DNA of 64,000 nt from Rubrivivax sp. Lineage in GTDB: Bacteria; Pseudomonadota; Gammaproteobacteria; Burkholderiales; Burkholderiaceae_C. The notes under the pieces were generated by a model. It ran no database searches. It had not been told where the DNA came from and saw only the letters and a list, made by a program, of their open reading frames with translations. Below are positions 56,795 through 64,000 of this stretch, one piece after another. Both the position numbers and the translations under genes were made by a program. The stretch is from contig JAEUPC010000216.1 in the NCBI GenBank assembly GCA_016789865.1, positions 1-64,000 on the forward strand, given 5' to 3'. Numbering within the stretch: position 1 is the first letter of the stretch; the number at the start of each line of letters is the position of its first letter.

Positions 56795-57856
56795 ATGAAC
56801 CGGTTCATTCACGCATTCGTGTGCGGCACGTTGCTGGGTGCGGCGGCCGCAGCGCAGGCGCAGGCCCCCGCCGGCGGCAAGGCCGTCTACGACCTGGCCT
56901 GCGCGGCCTGCCACGGCAGCGGCATCCTCGGCGCGCCCAAGCCCGGTGATGTGGCCGGCTGGGGCCCGCGTGCGGCCAAGGGCCTGCAGGGCCTGCTCAG
57001 AAGTGCGATCGCCGGCACCGACAAGGGCATGCCGCCGCGCGGCGGGCGCACCGACCTGAGCGACGTGCAGCTGCGCGCGGCCATCGAGTTCATGGCCGGC
57101 GCGGCGCTGAAGCCCTCGGCGCCAAGAGCGGCCGCCACTGCGGCAGCACCGGCACCCCCGCCAGCAGCGCTCGCGGCACGCGCGCCGGCCCCGGCACCTG
57201 TCCCGGCACCTGTCCCGCCACCTGTCTCCGCACCTGCGACAACACCCGCCACACCCACGGCGGCACCCCCGGCAGCACCTGGGGCGGCAGCGGCACCCGC
57301 CACCGCCTCCAGCACCGCCCCAGCCTCGGTGCCCGTGATCGCCCGCGCCGAGGTCAGCACCTTCAACCGGCTGCTCAAGCCGGCCTCACGCGTCAACCGC
57401 CCGGCCACCGAATCGGGCATCCACGACCCTGCCAACGACATGACGCTGCAGCTTCAGCCGCCGGCGCTGGCCTTCGCGGCCCTGCCCAAGAGCACCGCCG
57501 GCAACCATGTCGACTGGGTCAAGGCGCTCGACGCCAAGCGCATCAGCCCGCGGTGGGACCGCAACGACCCCAACGTGCCGGCGATCGTCATGGACCTGAA
57601 CATCGTGCGCGAGGTGAAGGGCTCGATGCCCGACGTCGTCTACCCGCACAAGCAGCACACCGAGTGGCTGGACTGCAGCAACTGCCACCCGGCGATCTTC
57701 GTGCCGCAAAAGGGCGCCAACCAGATCAGCATGGCCAGCATCCTGCTCGGCCAGCAGTGCGGCGCATGCCACGGCAAGGTGGCCTTCCCGGTCTCGGAAT
57801 GCCGGCTGTGCCACTCGCGCAAGAAGGCCACGACGACGGCGGAGAACAAGCCATGA
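56795..57856 (+). CDS. c5-c7 fusion cytochrome (tetraheme)
   Basis: 353 residues. Signal peptide, then a c5-like monoheme domain (KAVYDLACAACHGSGILGAP, Met in KGMPPRGGR), an 80-residue Ala/Pro linker with further repeats (57191-57226), then a c7-type triheme domain (YPHKQHTEWLDCSNCHPAIF, CGACHGKVAFPVS, CRLCHSRKK). The c5 half resembles 50328 and the c7 half resembles 59941-60492. A built-in mobile carrier joined to a triheme wire fits electron transfer across the periplasm. The stop overlaps the next gene (ATGA). Confidence 0.9.
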   Translation: MNRFIHAFVCGTLLGAAAAAQAQAPAGGKAVYDLACAACHGSGILGAPKPGDVAGWGPRAAKGLQGLLRSAIAGTDKGMPPRGGRTDLSDVQLRAAIEFMAGAALKPSAPRAAATAAAPAPPPAALAARAPAPAPVPAPVPPPVSAPATTPATPTAAPPAAPGAAAAPATASSTAPASVPVIARAEVSTFNRLLKPASRVNRPATESGIHDPANDMTLQLQPPALAFAALPKSTAGNHVDWVKALDAKRISPRWDRNDPNVPAIVMDLNIVREVKGSMPDVVYPHKQHTEWLDCSNCHPAIFVPQKGANQISMASILLGQQCGACHGKVAFPVSECRLCHSRKKATTTAENKP

Positions 57857-58875
57857 CGCAGGCGACGACAAGGGCTCCCAAGGGCTCCGCGATGCGCCGG
57901 CAGCCCCGCAACCCGCGGGGCAGCAGCGCCCACCGCCACGGTGGGCCGGCGGCGCCGGCGGCGTGGGCGGCCTTGGCCGCGGTGGTGCACACGCTCGCGC
58001 TGCCGCTGCTGCCCGCCGCGATGCCCGCACCCGCCTTCGCGCAGGGCGAGGAGGCGCGCGCCCAGGCGCAGCAGCGGGTGCAGCTGGCGGCGCGGCTGCT
58101 CACCGACGCGGCCACGGCGCAGCGCATCTCCGCCAGCGGTGACCGCAGGGCGATCGCGCATCACGACGAAGGCCGGCTGCACCAGTCGATGGCCGAAGAT
58201 GCGCTGCGCCGCGGCGACCTGGCCGACGCGCGGCGCCAGGCCGACGAGGCGGTGCGCCACCTGGCCGCCGCCCGGCGCCTGGTGCCCGACGGCATGGCGC
58301 GCCAGGCGGCGGCCCGCCAGCGCCACGCCGCGATGCTGGCCAACCTGGAACGGCTGATGGAGGCCTGGCGCCAGCGCGCCGGGCCGGCCACCACCGACGA
58401 CGGCGACTACTTCTCCGCCTACGGCCTGATGAGCACGGCGCGCCAGTTCGCCGCCGAAGGCCGCTGGGAGGACGGCGTGCACGTCCTCGGCGCCGCCGAG
58501 CGCCACGTGCTTGACGGCATGCAGCGCACGCTGACCTCCCGCGAGCTGAACTACACGCAGCGCGCCGGCAGCCCGGCCGAGGAGCTGCAGTTCGAGCTGC
58601 AGCGCCACCAGGCGCTCACCGGCCTGCTGCCGCTGGCCGTGCAGGAACTGAAGCCCACGCCCGAGGCGCAGGCGCTGATCGACCGCTACGCGCAGGCCAG
58701 CCGCACGCTGCGCAGCCTGGCCCTGCAGCGCCAGCGCGGCGGCGAGACGGCGCAGGCGCTGGCCGACATTCGCAACGCCATGCTGTACGTGCAGCGCGCA
58801 CTCGGCGCCGCCGGCGTGGCCACGCCGGCACCCAGCGACGCGAGCAGCGCGGCAGAAGTCGGGAGCACACGATGA
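57853..58875 (+). CDS. exported helical protein of unknown function (paralogue 1)
   Basis: 340 residues. After a basic N-terminus and a hydrophobic segment (HTLALPLLPAAMPAPAFAQG) the protein is nearly all amphipathic helix: QRISASGDRRAIAHHDEGRL, AARRLVPDGMARQAAARQ, ARQFAAEGRWEDGVHVLGAA and TAQALADIRNAMLYVQRAL. No haem motif and no known domain, though the repeats are TPR-like. Paralogous to the next gene (shared I-ASGD, AAR-L, A-RL-P pattern). Overlaps on both sides (ATGA) tie it to the cytochrome genes, so it may be a periplasmic scaffold for them. Confidence 0.78.
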   Translation: MTQATTRAPKGSAMRRQPRNPRGSSAHRHGGPAAPAAWAALAAVVHTLALPLLPAAMPAPAFAQGEEARAQAQQRVQLAARLLTDAATAQRISASGDRRAIAHHDEGRLHQSMAEDALRRGDLADARRQADEAVRHLAAARRLVPDGMARQAAARQRHAAMLANLERLMEAWRQRAGPATTDDGDYFSAYGLMSTARQFAAEGRWEDGVHVLGAAERHVLDGMQRTLTSRELNYTQRAGSPAEELQFELQRHQALTGLLPLAVQELKPTPEAQALIDRYAQASRTLRSLALQRQRGGETAQALADIRNAMLYVQRALGAAGVATPAPSDASSAAEVGSTR

Positions 58876-59897
58876 CCAGACCCCCGCGCCCGCCCGGCCC
58901 ACCGCAGCGTCGCGCGACAGGCCTCGGGGCCACGCACGCCGCTCGCGCCGCCCTGGCCCACTTGGCCTGCATTGCCGGCCTTGCCGGCCTTGCCGGCCTT
59001 GGCGCCCTTCCCCGCCTTGCCGGCCCTGGCGCCCTTGCCCGCTTTGCCGGCCGCGCCGCCCTCGTCACGCTGACCGCGGCGCTGGCCCTGCACGCATCGG
59101 CCCAGGCCGCCAACGACAGCCGCGAGCAGCTCGAGCGCCGCGTGCAAAGCGTTGCCGCACTGATCGAATCGTCCTCCGCGGCGCGGCAGATCGAAGCCAG
59201 CGGCGACGCCGCGGCGCGCGAGAAGCGCAACAACGCGCGCCTCATCCACCGCGAGGCCGCCGCCACGCTGCGAGGCGGCGACACCGCCGGCGCCGCGCGC
59301 CTGCTGGAGCAGGCCACGCGCGAGATGATCAACGGCGCGCGCTTGGCCAAGCCCGAGCAGGTGGCCGGCGTGAAGGACAAGCGCGACTACGAGACGCGGC
59401 TGGACAGCGCGCGCGCGCTGCTGTCGGCGCAGCAGCGCATCACGCAAGAAAAGGGCAATCAGCCGCCGGCGCAGCAGGCCACGCGCGAGATCGAGTCACT
59501 GATCACCGCCGCCGAGCGCCGCGCCGCCGAAGGCAAGCTGGCCGAGGCGCGGCCGCTGCTGGAGCGCGCCTACCTCACCGCGCGCGTGTCCATCGAGAGC
59601 CTGCGCCGCGGCGACACGCTGGTGCGCTCGCTGACCTTCGCCAGCGCCAAGGAGGAGTTCGCCTACGAGCAGGACCGCTATCAGACGCACCGCATGCTGA
59701 TCCAGGTGCTGGTCGCCGACCGCGGCACCTCGCCTGCGCTGATGCAGGGCTTCATCGACCGCGCCGCGGTGCTGCGCGAGGCCGCCGAAGCCCAGGCCGC
59801 CGGCGGCGACCATGCCGCAGGCGTGAAGGGCCTGGAGGAGGCCACGCGCGAGCTGGTTCGAGCCATCCGCGCCGCCGGCCTGTACATCCCCGGCTGA
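58872..59897 (+). CDS. exported helical protein of unknown function (paralogue 2)
   Basis: 341 residues. Its N-terminus carries Gly/Leu/Ala repeats from TTGCCGGCC DNA repeats, followed by a signal-like helix (ALVTLTAALALHASAQAAND). The body is helical: REQLERRVQSVAALIESSSA, ARQIEASGDAAAREKRNNAR, GAARLLEQATREMINGARLA, ITAAERRAAEGKLAEARPLL and GVKGLEEATRELVRAIRAAG. No haem or catalytic motif. Starts within the stop of paralogue 1. The long n-region suggests the true start may be further in. Confidence 0.78.
   Translation: MTRPPRPPGPPQRRATGLGATHAARAALAHLACIAGLAGLAGLGALPRLAGPGALARFAGRAALVTLTAALALHASAQAANDSREQLERRVQSVAALIESSSAARQIEASGDAAAREKRNNARLIHREAAATLRGGDTAGAARLLEQATREMINGARLAKPEQVAGVKDKRDYETRLDSARALLSAQQRITQEKGNQPPAQQATREIESLITAAERRAAEGKLAEARPLLERAYLTARVSIESLRRGDTLVRSLTFASAKEEFAYEQDRYQTHRMLIQVLVADRGTSPALMQGFIDRAAVLREAAEAQAAGGDHAAGVKGLEEATRELVRAIRAAGLYIPG
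58972..58998. repeat. 9-bp tandem repeat (TTGCCGGCC x3)
   Basis: Three perfect units at the 5' end of the paralogue 2 gene, with related copies to about 59050. Confidence 0.85.
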
Positions 59898-59940
59898 CGC
59901 CGCCGCAGAGCCCACCGCCGCCGCCGCGCCACCGTGACCC

Positions 59941-60492
59941 ATGGCCTTGTGCAAGCGCCGATCGCTGCGGGTTGTGCTCGGCGCCGCGGCGCTCGTGGCC
60001 GCCGCGGCGGCCACGGCCAGCCTGTGGGCGCGTCTGCAGGACGACGGCGTGCACGACCCGCGCAGCCCGGCGATGGCGCAGTTGCAGCAGCCGGCCGAGG
60101 CGCTGGCCCCGCTGCCGCGCGACACCGCCGGCAACCAGGTGAACTGGGTGCAGGCGCTGGACAGCGGGGCCATCGCGCCGCGCAGCACGTTGCTGGACAG
60201 CGCCCCGGTGCGCACGCGCGACGACAGCTTCCTCATTTCGCGCTTCGGCTCGATGCCCGCGGTGCGCTTCCCGCATCGGCAGCACACGCTGTGGCTCGAC
60301 TGCGCCAACTGCCACGAGGCGCTGTTCAAGTCGCAACGCGGCGCCAACCGCTACAGCATGAGCGCCATCCTCGAGGGCGAGCAGTGCGGCGTGTGCCACG
60401 GCGCGGTGGCCTTTCCGCTCACCGAATGCAACCGCTGCCACAGCGTGAGCAACGCGCAGCTGCTGCGCGAGCTGCGGGGGCAGCCGCGGTGA
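59941..60492 (+). CDS. membrane-anchored c7-type triheme cytochrome
   Basis: 183 residues. N-terminal anchor SLRVVLGAAALVAAAAATAS, spacer with LPRDTAGNQVNWVQALDSG, then FPHRQHTLWLDCANCHEALF, CGVCHGAVAFPLTE and CNRCHSVSN: three haems. Paralogue of the C-terminal half of the c5-c7 fusion at 56795. The stop overlaps the next GTG start. Likely an inner-membrane-tethered periplasmic carrier. Confidence 0.9.
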   Translation: MALCKRRSLRVVLGAAALVAAAAATASLWARLQDDGVHDPRSPAMAQLQQPAEALAPLPRDTAGNQVNWVQALDSGAIAPRSTLLDSAPVRTRDDSFLISRFGSMPAVRFPHRQHTLWLDCANCHEALFKSQRGANRYSMSAILEGEQCGVCHGAVAFPLTECNRCHSVSNAQLLRELRGQPR

Positions 60493-60899
60493 CGGCCCGC
60501 CGGCGAGCGACCGAGGGGTGTGCCGCACGCCGCGTGGCTGCGGCGCTGGGGGCGCTGCTGCTGGCTGCCGCCCCCGATGCGCCATGGGCCGAATATGGCG
60601 ACGTCATCCTCAACCGCCGCAGCGAGGCCCAGGGCGTGCGGCCGGTGGTCTTCCCGCATTGGTTCCACCGCATCCGCTATCGCTGCAAGGTGTGCCACCA
60701 AGAACTCGGCTTCCAGATGCGCGCCGGCGCCAACGACGTGCAGATGACCGACATCCTGGACGGCAAGTTCTGCGGCATGTGCCACAACGAGCGCATCGCC
60801 TGGGGCCCCGACCGCTGCGACCTGTGCCATTCGGGCCTGCCGGGGCTGAAGAGCGGCATCGTCGGCGGCGCGCAGACTTCGGGGCCGGGGCGGTGGTAG
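60489..60899 (+). CDS. c7-type triheme cytochrome
   Basis: 136 residues from GTG 60489, overlapping the previous stop (GTGA). Signal peptide (VAAALGALLLAAAPDAPW, ending AEYGD), then FPHWFHRIRYRCKVCHQELG, FCGMCHNERIAWG and RCDLCHSGLPG. About 60 percent identical by eye to the domain at 56204, including AEYGDV and RPVVFPHWFHR, but without the Ala/Pro tail. Confidence 0.9.
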   Translation: MTARRRATEGCAARRVAAALGALLLAAAPDAPWAEYGDVILNRRSEAQGVRPVVFPHWFHRIRYRCKVCHQELGFQMRAGANDVQMTDILDGKFCGMCHNERIAWGPDRCDLCHSGLPGLKSGIVGGAQTSGPGRW

Positions 60900-60913
60900 C
60901 GCTGCACGCATCG

Positions 60914-62026
60914 ATGTCCCGGCGCCGTTGGCTGCGCGCCGTCGGCAATGCGTGCGGCGGCATCGGGGTCGCTCGGGCGGTCCGTGCAGTCTCCTCGTTT
61001 CGCGCGCTGGGCGGGATCAGTGGCATCGGAAAGATCGGCACGATCGGCACGACCGCCACGATGGGCACCCTCTTGGCCGGCTGCGCCAGCGAAGCCGAGC
61101 TTGCCGCCCCGGCTGCCGCCGGCCCGCGGCCCTGGCGCACGCTGCTGGGCGGCCGCGTCGCGCCAGCGCTGCCCGGCATCGGCCTGCCGACCCTGCCGAA
61201 CGCTGCTCCCAATCTGTTGCCGTCGCCCGGCCCGTTCATCCGTTTCACCCGCCCCGCCGCAGTGGCCCTGCGTGGCACCGATCTGCTGGTGGCCGATCTC
61301 GCTGGCGCCAGGTTGTGGCGCGCCGAGCTGGCCAGCGAGAGCCTGACCGCCATCCCCGGCGCGCCGGTGTCCCCCGAGACCGCGCTCGCGCTCGGCCCCG
61401 ATCTCTCGGCCTGGGTGCTCGATGCACGCGGCCGCCGCGTGCTGCGCTACGCGCGCGACGGCCGCCTGGCACATACGCTGCCGCTGCCGCTGGCGGTGCC
61501 GACCCCGGCCGCCTTCGCACTCACCGACGGCGGCGCGACGCTGCTGGTGGCTGACGGCGCGAGTGCGCAGTGGTTCGAGCAGCGCGGCAGCGTGCCGCGC
61601 TTCGTTCAACCGCAACGCGAAAGCGTGGCCGTGGGCGCCGGCGGCAGCGCCGCCGTGGTCGGCAGCGTCGATGGTCTGGCCCTCACCACGGACGGCCGCC
61701 TGCAGGTGCTCGACCGCCTGAGCGGCCAGGTGCACGAATGCACGCGCGACGGCCGCTGCCTGCGCAGCCGCGGCAAGGGCGAGCTGCTGCAGCCGGTGGC
61801 CCTGGTGCTCGACCGCCACGGCCGCGTCATCGTGCACGACGCGCACGACAACAGCCTGAAGCGCCTGGCCGACAACGACACCGGCGGCGTCGAGCGCTGG
61901 AGCGCCGAGCGGTTGGGCGTGCAGCGCATCGGCGGCATCGCCACCGATGGCGCGCTGCTCGCGGTGAGCGACGCGCAGGGCGGCCGCGTGGTCTTGCTGT
62001 CGTTGCTGCACGAGGGGGCGCCGTGA
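60914..62026 (+). CDS. NHL-like beta-propeller lipoprotein
   Basis: 370 residues. MSRRRWLRAVGNACGG leads to a hydrophobic stretch and lipobox TLLAGCAS. Propeller strands are visible (AVALRGTDLLVADLAGARLW, LGPDLSAWVLDARGRRVLRY, PVALVLDRHGRVIVHDAHDN) but are more diverged than in the other NHL proteins here. GTG 60893 is an alternative start; ATG 60914 gives the neater signal. Overlaps the next gene by GTGA. Confidence 0.82.
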   Translation: MSRRRWLRAVGNACGGIGVARAVRAVSSFRALGGISGIGKIGTIGTTATMGTLLAGCASEAELAAPAAAGPRPWRTLLGGRVAPALPGIGLPTLPNAAPNLLPSPGPFIRFTRPAAVALRGTDLLVADLAGARLWRAELASESLTAIPGAPVSPETALALGPDLSAWVLDARGRRVLRYARDGRLAHTLPLPLAVPTPAAFALTDGGATLLVADGASAQWFEQRGSVPRFVQPQRESVAVGAGGSAAVVGSVDGLALTTDGRLQVLDRLSGQVHECTRDGRCLRSRGKGELLQPVALVLDRHGRVIVHDAHDNSLKRLADNDTGGVERWSAERLGVQRIGGIATDGALLAVSDAQGGRVVLLSLLHEGAP

Positions 62027-63528
62027 GCCGCCGCCCCGGCCGGACCTGCACGCCGCGCCCGGCCGCGGCCGTGGCCGCGCTGGCAGCGTGCGTGCTGCTT
62101 GGCGCCTGCGCCGCGCTGGGTGGCACGAGCGGCAGCACGAGCGGCAGCACGAGCGGCAGCACGAGCGGCGCAACCAATGGCGGTGCCAGCGCCGCCGCCG
62201 CCATCGTCAAGGGCCGGCTGCAACACGATCTCGGCGACGTGCCCGAAGGCCACCGCATCACCTGGCCGGCCACGCCCGAGGTGCCTCGCTACTTCTACGG
62301 CGGCGCGCTCACCGGCGAGCCGAACTTCAGGCGCGATGAACCGGCGCGCGGCGCGTTGCAACGCCTGGGCCGCTGGATCGCCGGGCTGGACGATGCCCCC
62401 GAGGCGCCGCTCGTGCTGCAGCGCCCGGCGGCCGTGGTCGGCGACGACCGCGGGCGCCTGTACGTCAGCGATGCCGGCCGGCAGGCCGTGTTCGTCTTCG
62501 ATGCGGCGGCCGGTGAGTTGCAGCTGTGGGACGGCGCGGCCAACGGACTGCGCTTCGTCTCGCCCAGCGGCCTGGCGGTGCAGGTGGATGAAGGGGCCCC
62601 GCACGGTGGCGCCGGTGGCTTGCGGTCCGGCGCACCCGGCGCACCCGGCGCAAACGGCACCGGTGGTGCCATCGGAACCCGCGGCGCAGTCGGTTCACAC
62701 AGCGCAAGCGGTGCGAGGGGTGCGAGCGGTGCGGGCGGTGTGCCGGGTGCGCGTCTCTTCGTCGCCGATGCCGAGCTGAGGGCGGTCTTCGTGCTCGACG
62801 CCCAGGGCCGGCCGCTCGGGCGCCTGGGCGAGGGCCTGCTGCAACGCCCCACCGGCGTGGCGCGCGACGCGGCCAGCGGCCGGCTCTTCGTCGCCGACAC
62901 GGCCGCGCACGACATCAAGGTGTTCGACGCCGCGGGCCACCACGTCAGGACGCTCGGCCGGCGAGGCGAATCCGCCGGCGAGTTCAACTTCCCCACCCAC
63001 CTGGCGCTGCGCGATGGGCGCCTGTACGTCACCGACACGCTGAACAACCGCGTGCAGGTGCTCGACGTCGACCCCGCGCTGGAGCACGCCAGCACGACGC
63101 TCGGCCGCCCCCTGCGCAGCTTCGGCCGGCGCGGCCTGTTCGTCGGCAACCTCGTGCGGCCCAAGGGCGTGGCCGTGGACGGCGAGGGCAACGTCTATAT
63201 CGTCGAGAGCTTCTACGACAGCGTGCTGGTCTTCTCGGCCGAAGGCGAGTTCCTGCTGCCGATCACCGGCTCGGGCGCGCTCAGCAGCAGCCCCGGGGGG
63301 GAGCACAAGGCGGCATCGACAGGCCCGCCGCGAGGTGCGTCGACCAGCACATCGACGGGCACATCGAGCAGCGCCTCAAGCAGCGCATCAAGCGGCGCAT
63401 CAAGCGGCCCCAGCGCCGGCGCCTTCTACCTGCCCGCCGGGCTGTGGATCGACGGCCACAACCGCGTGCACGTGGCCGACATGTTCAACGGCCGCATCGT
63501 GCTGCTGCACTTCCTGGGGGGCGGCTGA
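62023..63528 (+). CDS. NHL-repeat lipoprotein with Gly-rich collagen-like insert
   Basis: 501 residues from GTG 62023. Lipobox VLLGACA, then Ser/Gly/Thr repeats and the start of a propeller (PRYFYGGALTGEPNFRRDEP). Between blades lies an insert of about 40 residues with frequent Gly at every third place (GAPGAPGANGTGG). Clear NHL blades follow (RPTGVARDAASGRLFVADTA, GEFNFPTHLALRDGRLYVTD, RPKGVAVDGEGNVYIVESFY), then a Ser-rich stretch and the last blade (AGLWIDGHNRVHVADMFNGR). The stop overlaps the next gene (TGATG). Confidence 0.86.
   Translation: MSRRPGRTCTPRPAAAVAALAACVLLGACAALGGTSGSTSGSTSGSTSGATNGGASAAAAIVKGRLQHDLGDVPEGHRITWPATPEVPRYFYGGALTGEPNFRRDEPARGALQRLGRWIAGLDDAPEAPLVLQRPAAVVGDDRGRLYVSDAGRQAVFVFDAAAGELQLWDGAANGLRFVSPSGLAVQVDEGAPHGGAGGLRSGAPGAPGANGTGGAIGTRGAVGSHSASGARGASGAGGVPGARLFVADAELRAVFVLDAQGRPLGRLGEGLLQRPTGVARDAASGRLFVADTAAHDIKVFDAAGHHVRTLGRRGESAGEFNFPTHLALRDGRLYVTDTLNNRVQVLDVDPALEHASTTLGRPLRSFGRRGLFVGNLVRPKGVAVDGEGNVYIVESFYDSVLVFSAEGEFLLPITGSGALSSSPGGEHKAASTGPPRGASTSTSTGTSSSASSSASSGASSGPSAGAFYLPAGLWIDGHNRVHVADMFNGRIVLLHFLGGG
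62131..62166. repeat. 12-bp tandem repeat (GGCAGCACGAGC x3)
   Basis: Three perfect units after the lipobox of the NHL lipoprotein, encoding Gly-Ser-Thr-Ser. Similar in-frame repeats occur at about 62627-62745 and 63345-63410 in the same gene. Confidence 0.9.
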
Positions 63529-64000
63529 TGCGCGGGGTGCTCACCGTCTCGCTCGTCGGCACCTGGCTGGTCGTGGCATTCGGCTGGCTCGGCCCGGCGC
63601 CGCTGGCCGACGCGCAGCGCGTGAGCGACGTGCGCGGCACGCGCCACAACCTCTCGGCCACCGGGCCCGGCAGCACGCGCGCGCTGGCGCCGGCCAGCGG
63701 CGGCACCAGCGAGGTGTGCGTGTTCTGCCACACGCCGCACGGCGCGAGCACGGCCGATGCCGGCGGCACCGCGCTGCGCTCGCCGCTGTGGAACCGCCGT
63801 GTGCCCGCAGGCACCACCTACACGCCCTACACGAGCAACACGCTGGACGCGCAGAGCATCACCGACGGCCTGAACAGCACGCCGGGCGGCAGCAGCAAGC
63901 TGTGCCTCTCGTGCCACGACGGCACGCTGGCCATCGGCAACGTCAACGTGCTCGGTGGCCGCGCCAACGTGACGATCGCGATGCAGGGTACCGGCGCCGG
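63528..64000 (+). CDS. multiheme c-type cytochrome, doubled-CXXCH family (runs off the window)
   Basis: ATG at 63528 shares its A with the preceding TGA. The first 157 residues read MRGVLTVSLVGTWLVVAFGW, a signal peptide ending ADAQR, then GTRHNLSATGPG, CVFCHTPHG, SPLWNRR and CLSCHDGT. It is the third member of the family at 45495 and 51989; two haems are visible and more are expected beyond base 64000, including a C-terminal CxxCH. Confidence 0.85.
   Translation, partial: MRGVLTVSLVGTWLVVAFGWLGPAPLADAQRVSDVRGTRHNLSATGPGSTRALAPASGGTSEVCVFCHTPHGASTADAGGTALRSPLWNRRVPAGTTYTPYTSNTLDAQSITDGLNSTPGGSSKLCLSCHDGTLAIGNVNVLGGRANVTIAMQGTGA

Noticed and set aside
42258..64000. Mtr/Mto/Pio metal-oxidation or metal-reduction operon as such
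   Set aside because: No decaheme cytochrome and no CXXC at the barrel N-terminus are visible, so I describe it only as analogous.

Overview
The window is about 70 percent GC, densely packed and full of overlapping start/stop codons. Its gene order (lolB-ispE-tRNA-Gln-prs-rplY-pth, the his block after a BolA gene, recN-nadK facing hrcA, coaD-ferredoxin) is typical of Betaproteobacteria, order Burkholderiales. The best guess is a Rubrivivax/Leptothrix/Ideonella-like lineage. The genus is an inference; no rRNA is present to test it.

Layout. 1-12 kb: an accessory stretch with a TetR fragment, a three-gene operon of unknown exported proteins, a class IV aminotransferase, an ABC-2 exporter whose ATPase and permease genes are separated by an inverted ankyrin gene, a 105-bp palindromic element, a lipoprotein hydrolase and an autotransporter. 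11.8-19.8 kb: a ClpP paralogue, a BolA gene, hisGDCBHAF and rsmD. 20-37.6 kb: housekeeping genes (coaD, ferredoxin, pth, rplY, prs, tRNA-Gln, ispE, lolB, a TPR protein, mutM, a dynamin-like GTPase, mutY, a LON-domain protein, rapZ, recN, nadK, hrcA). 37.6-42.3 kb: an XdhC protein, a chemoreceptor, a CAU tRNA, and a LexA-box-controlled unit with a 28-codon ORF, a 96-aa ORF and a DUF72 gene.

42.3-64 kb (running off the right edge): a large c-type cytochrome locus of two divergent arms from about 50.2 kb. The minus arm encodes diheme, triheme and pentaheme cytochromes, an NHL-propeller lipoprotein and, at its end, CcmF, CcmG/DsbE and CcmH. The plus arm encodes a monoheme c5, an NHL lipoprotein, a tetraheme cytochrome, a PpiC isomerase, a large outer-membrane beta-barrel, four c7-type triheme units (one fused to c5), two paralogous helical proteins, two more NHL lipoproteins and the start of another multiheme cytochrome. 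At least 30 CXXCH haem sites are visible. The set looks like a trans-envelope or extracellular electron-transfer apparatus: haem-attachment machinery, periplasmic carriers, a barrel that could hold or export cytochrome, a foldase, and propeller lipoproteins.

Other notable points: an in-frame amber codon in the normally essential prs gene; a fourfold 30-bp tandem duplication that multiplies the RsmD N-terminal motif; a perfect SOS box before a tiny Arg/Trp-rich ORF; and unusually frequent in-frame short tandem repeats throughout.
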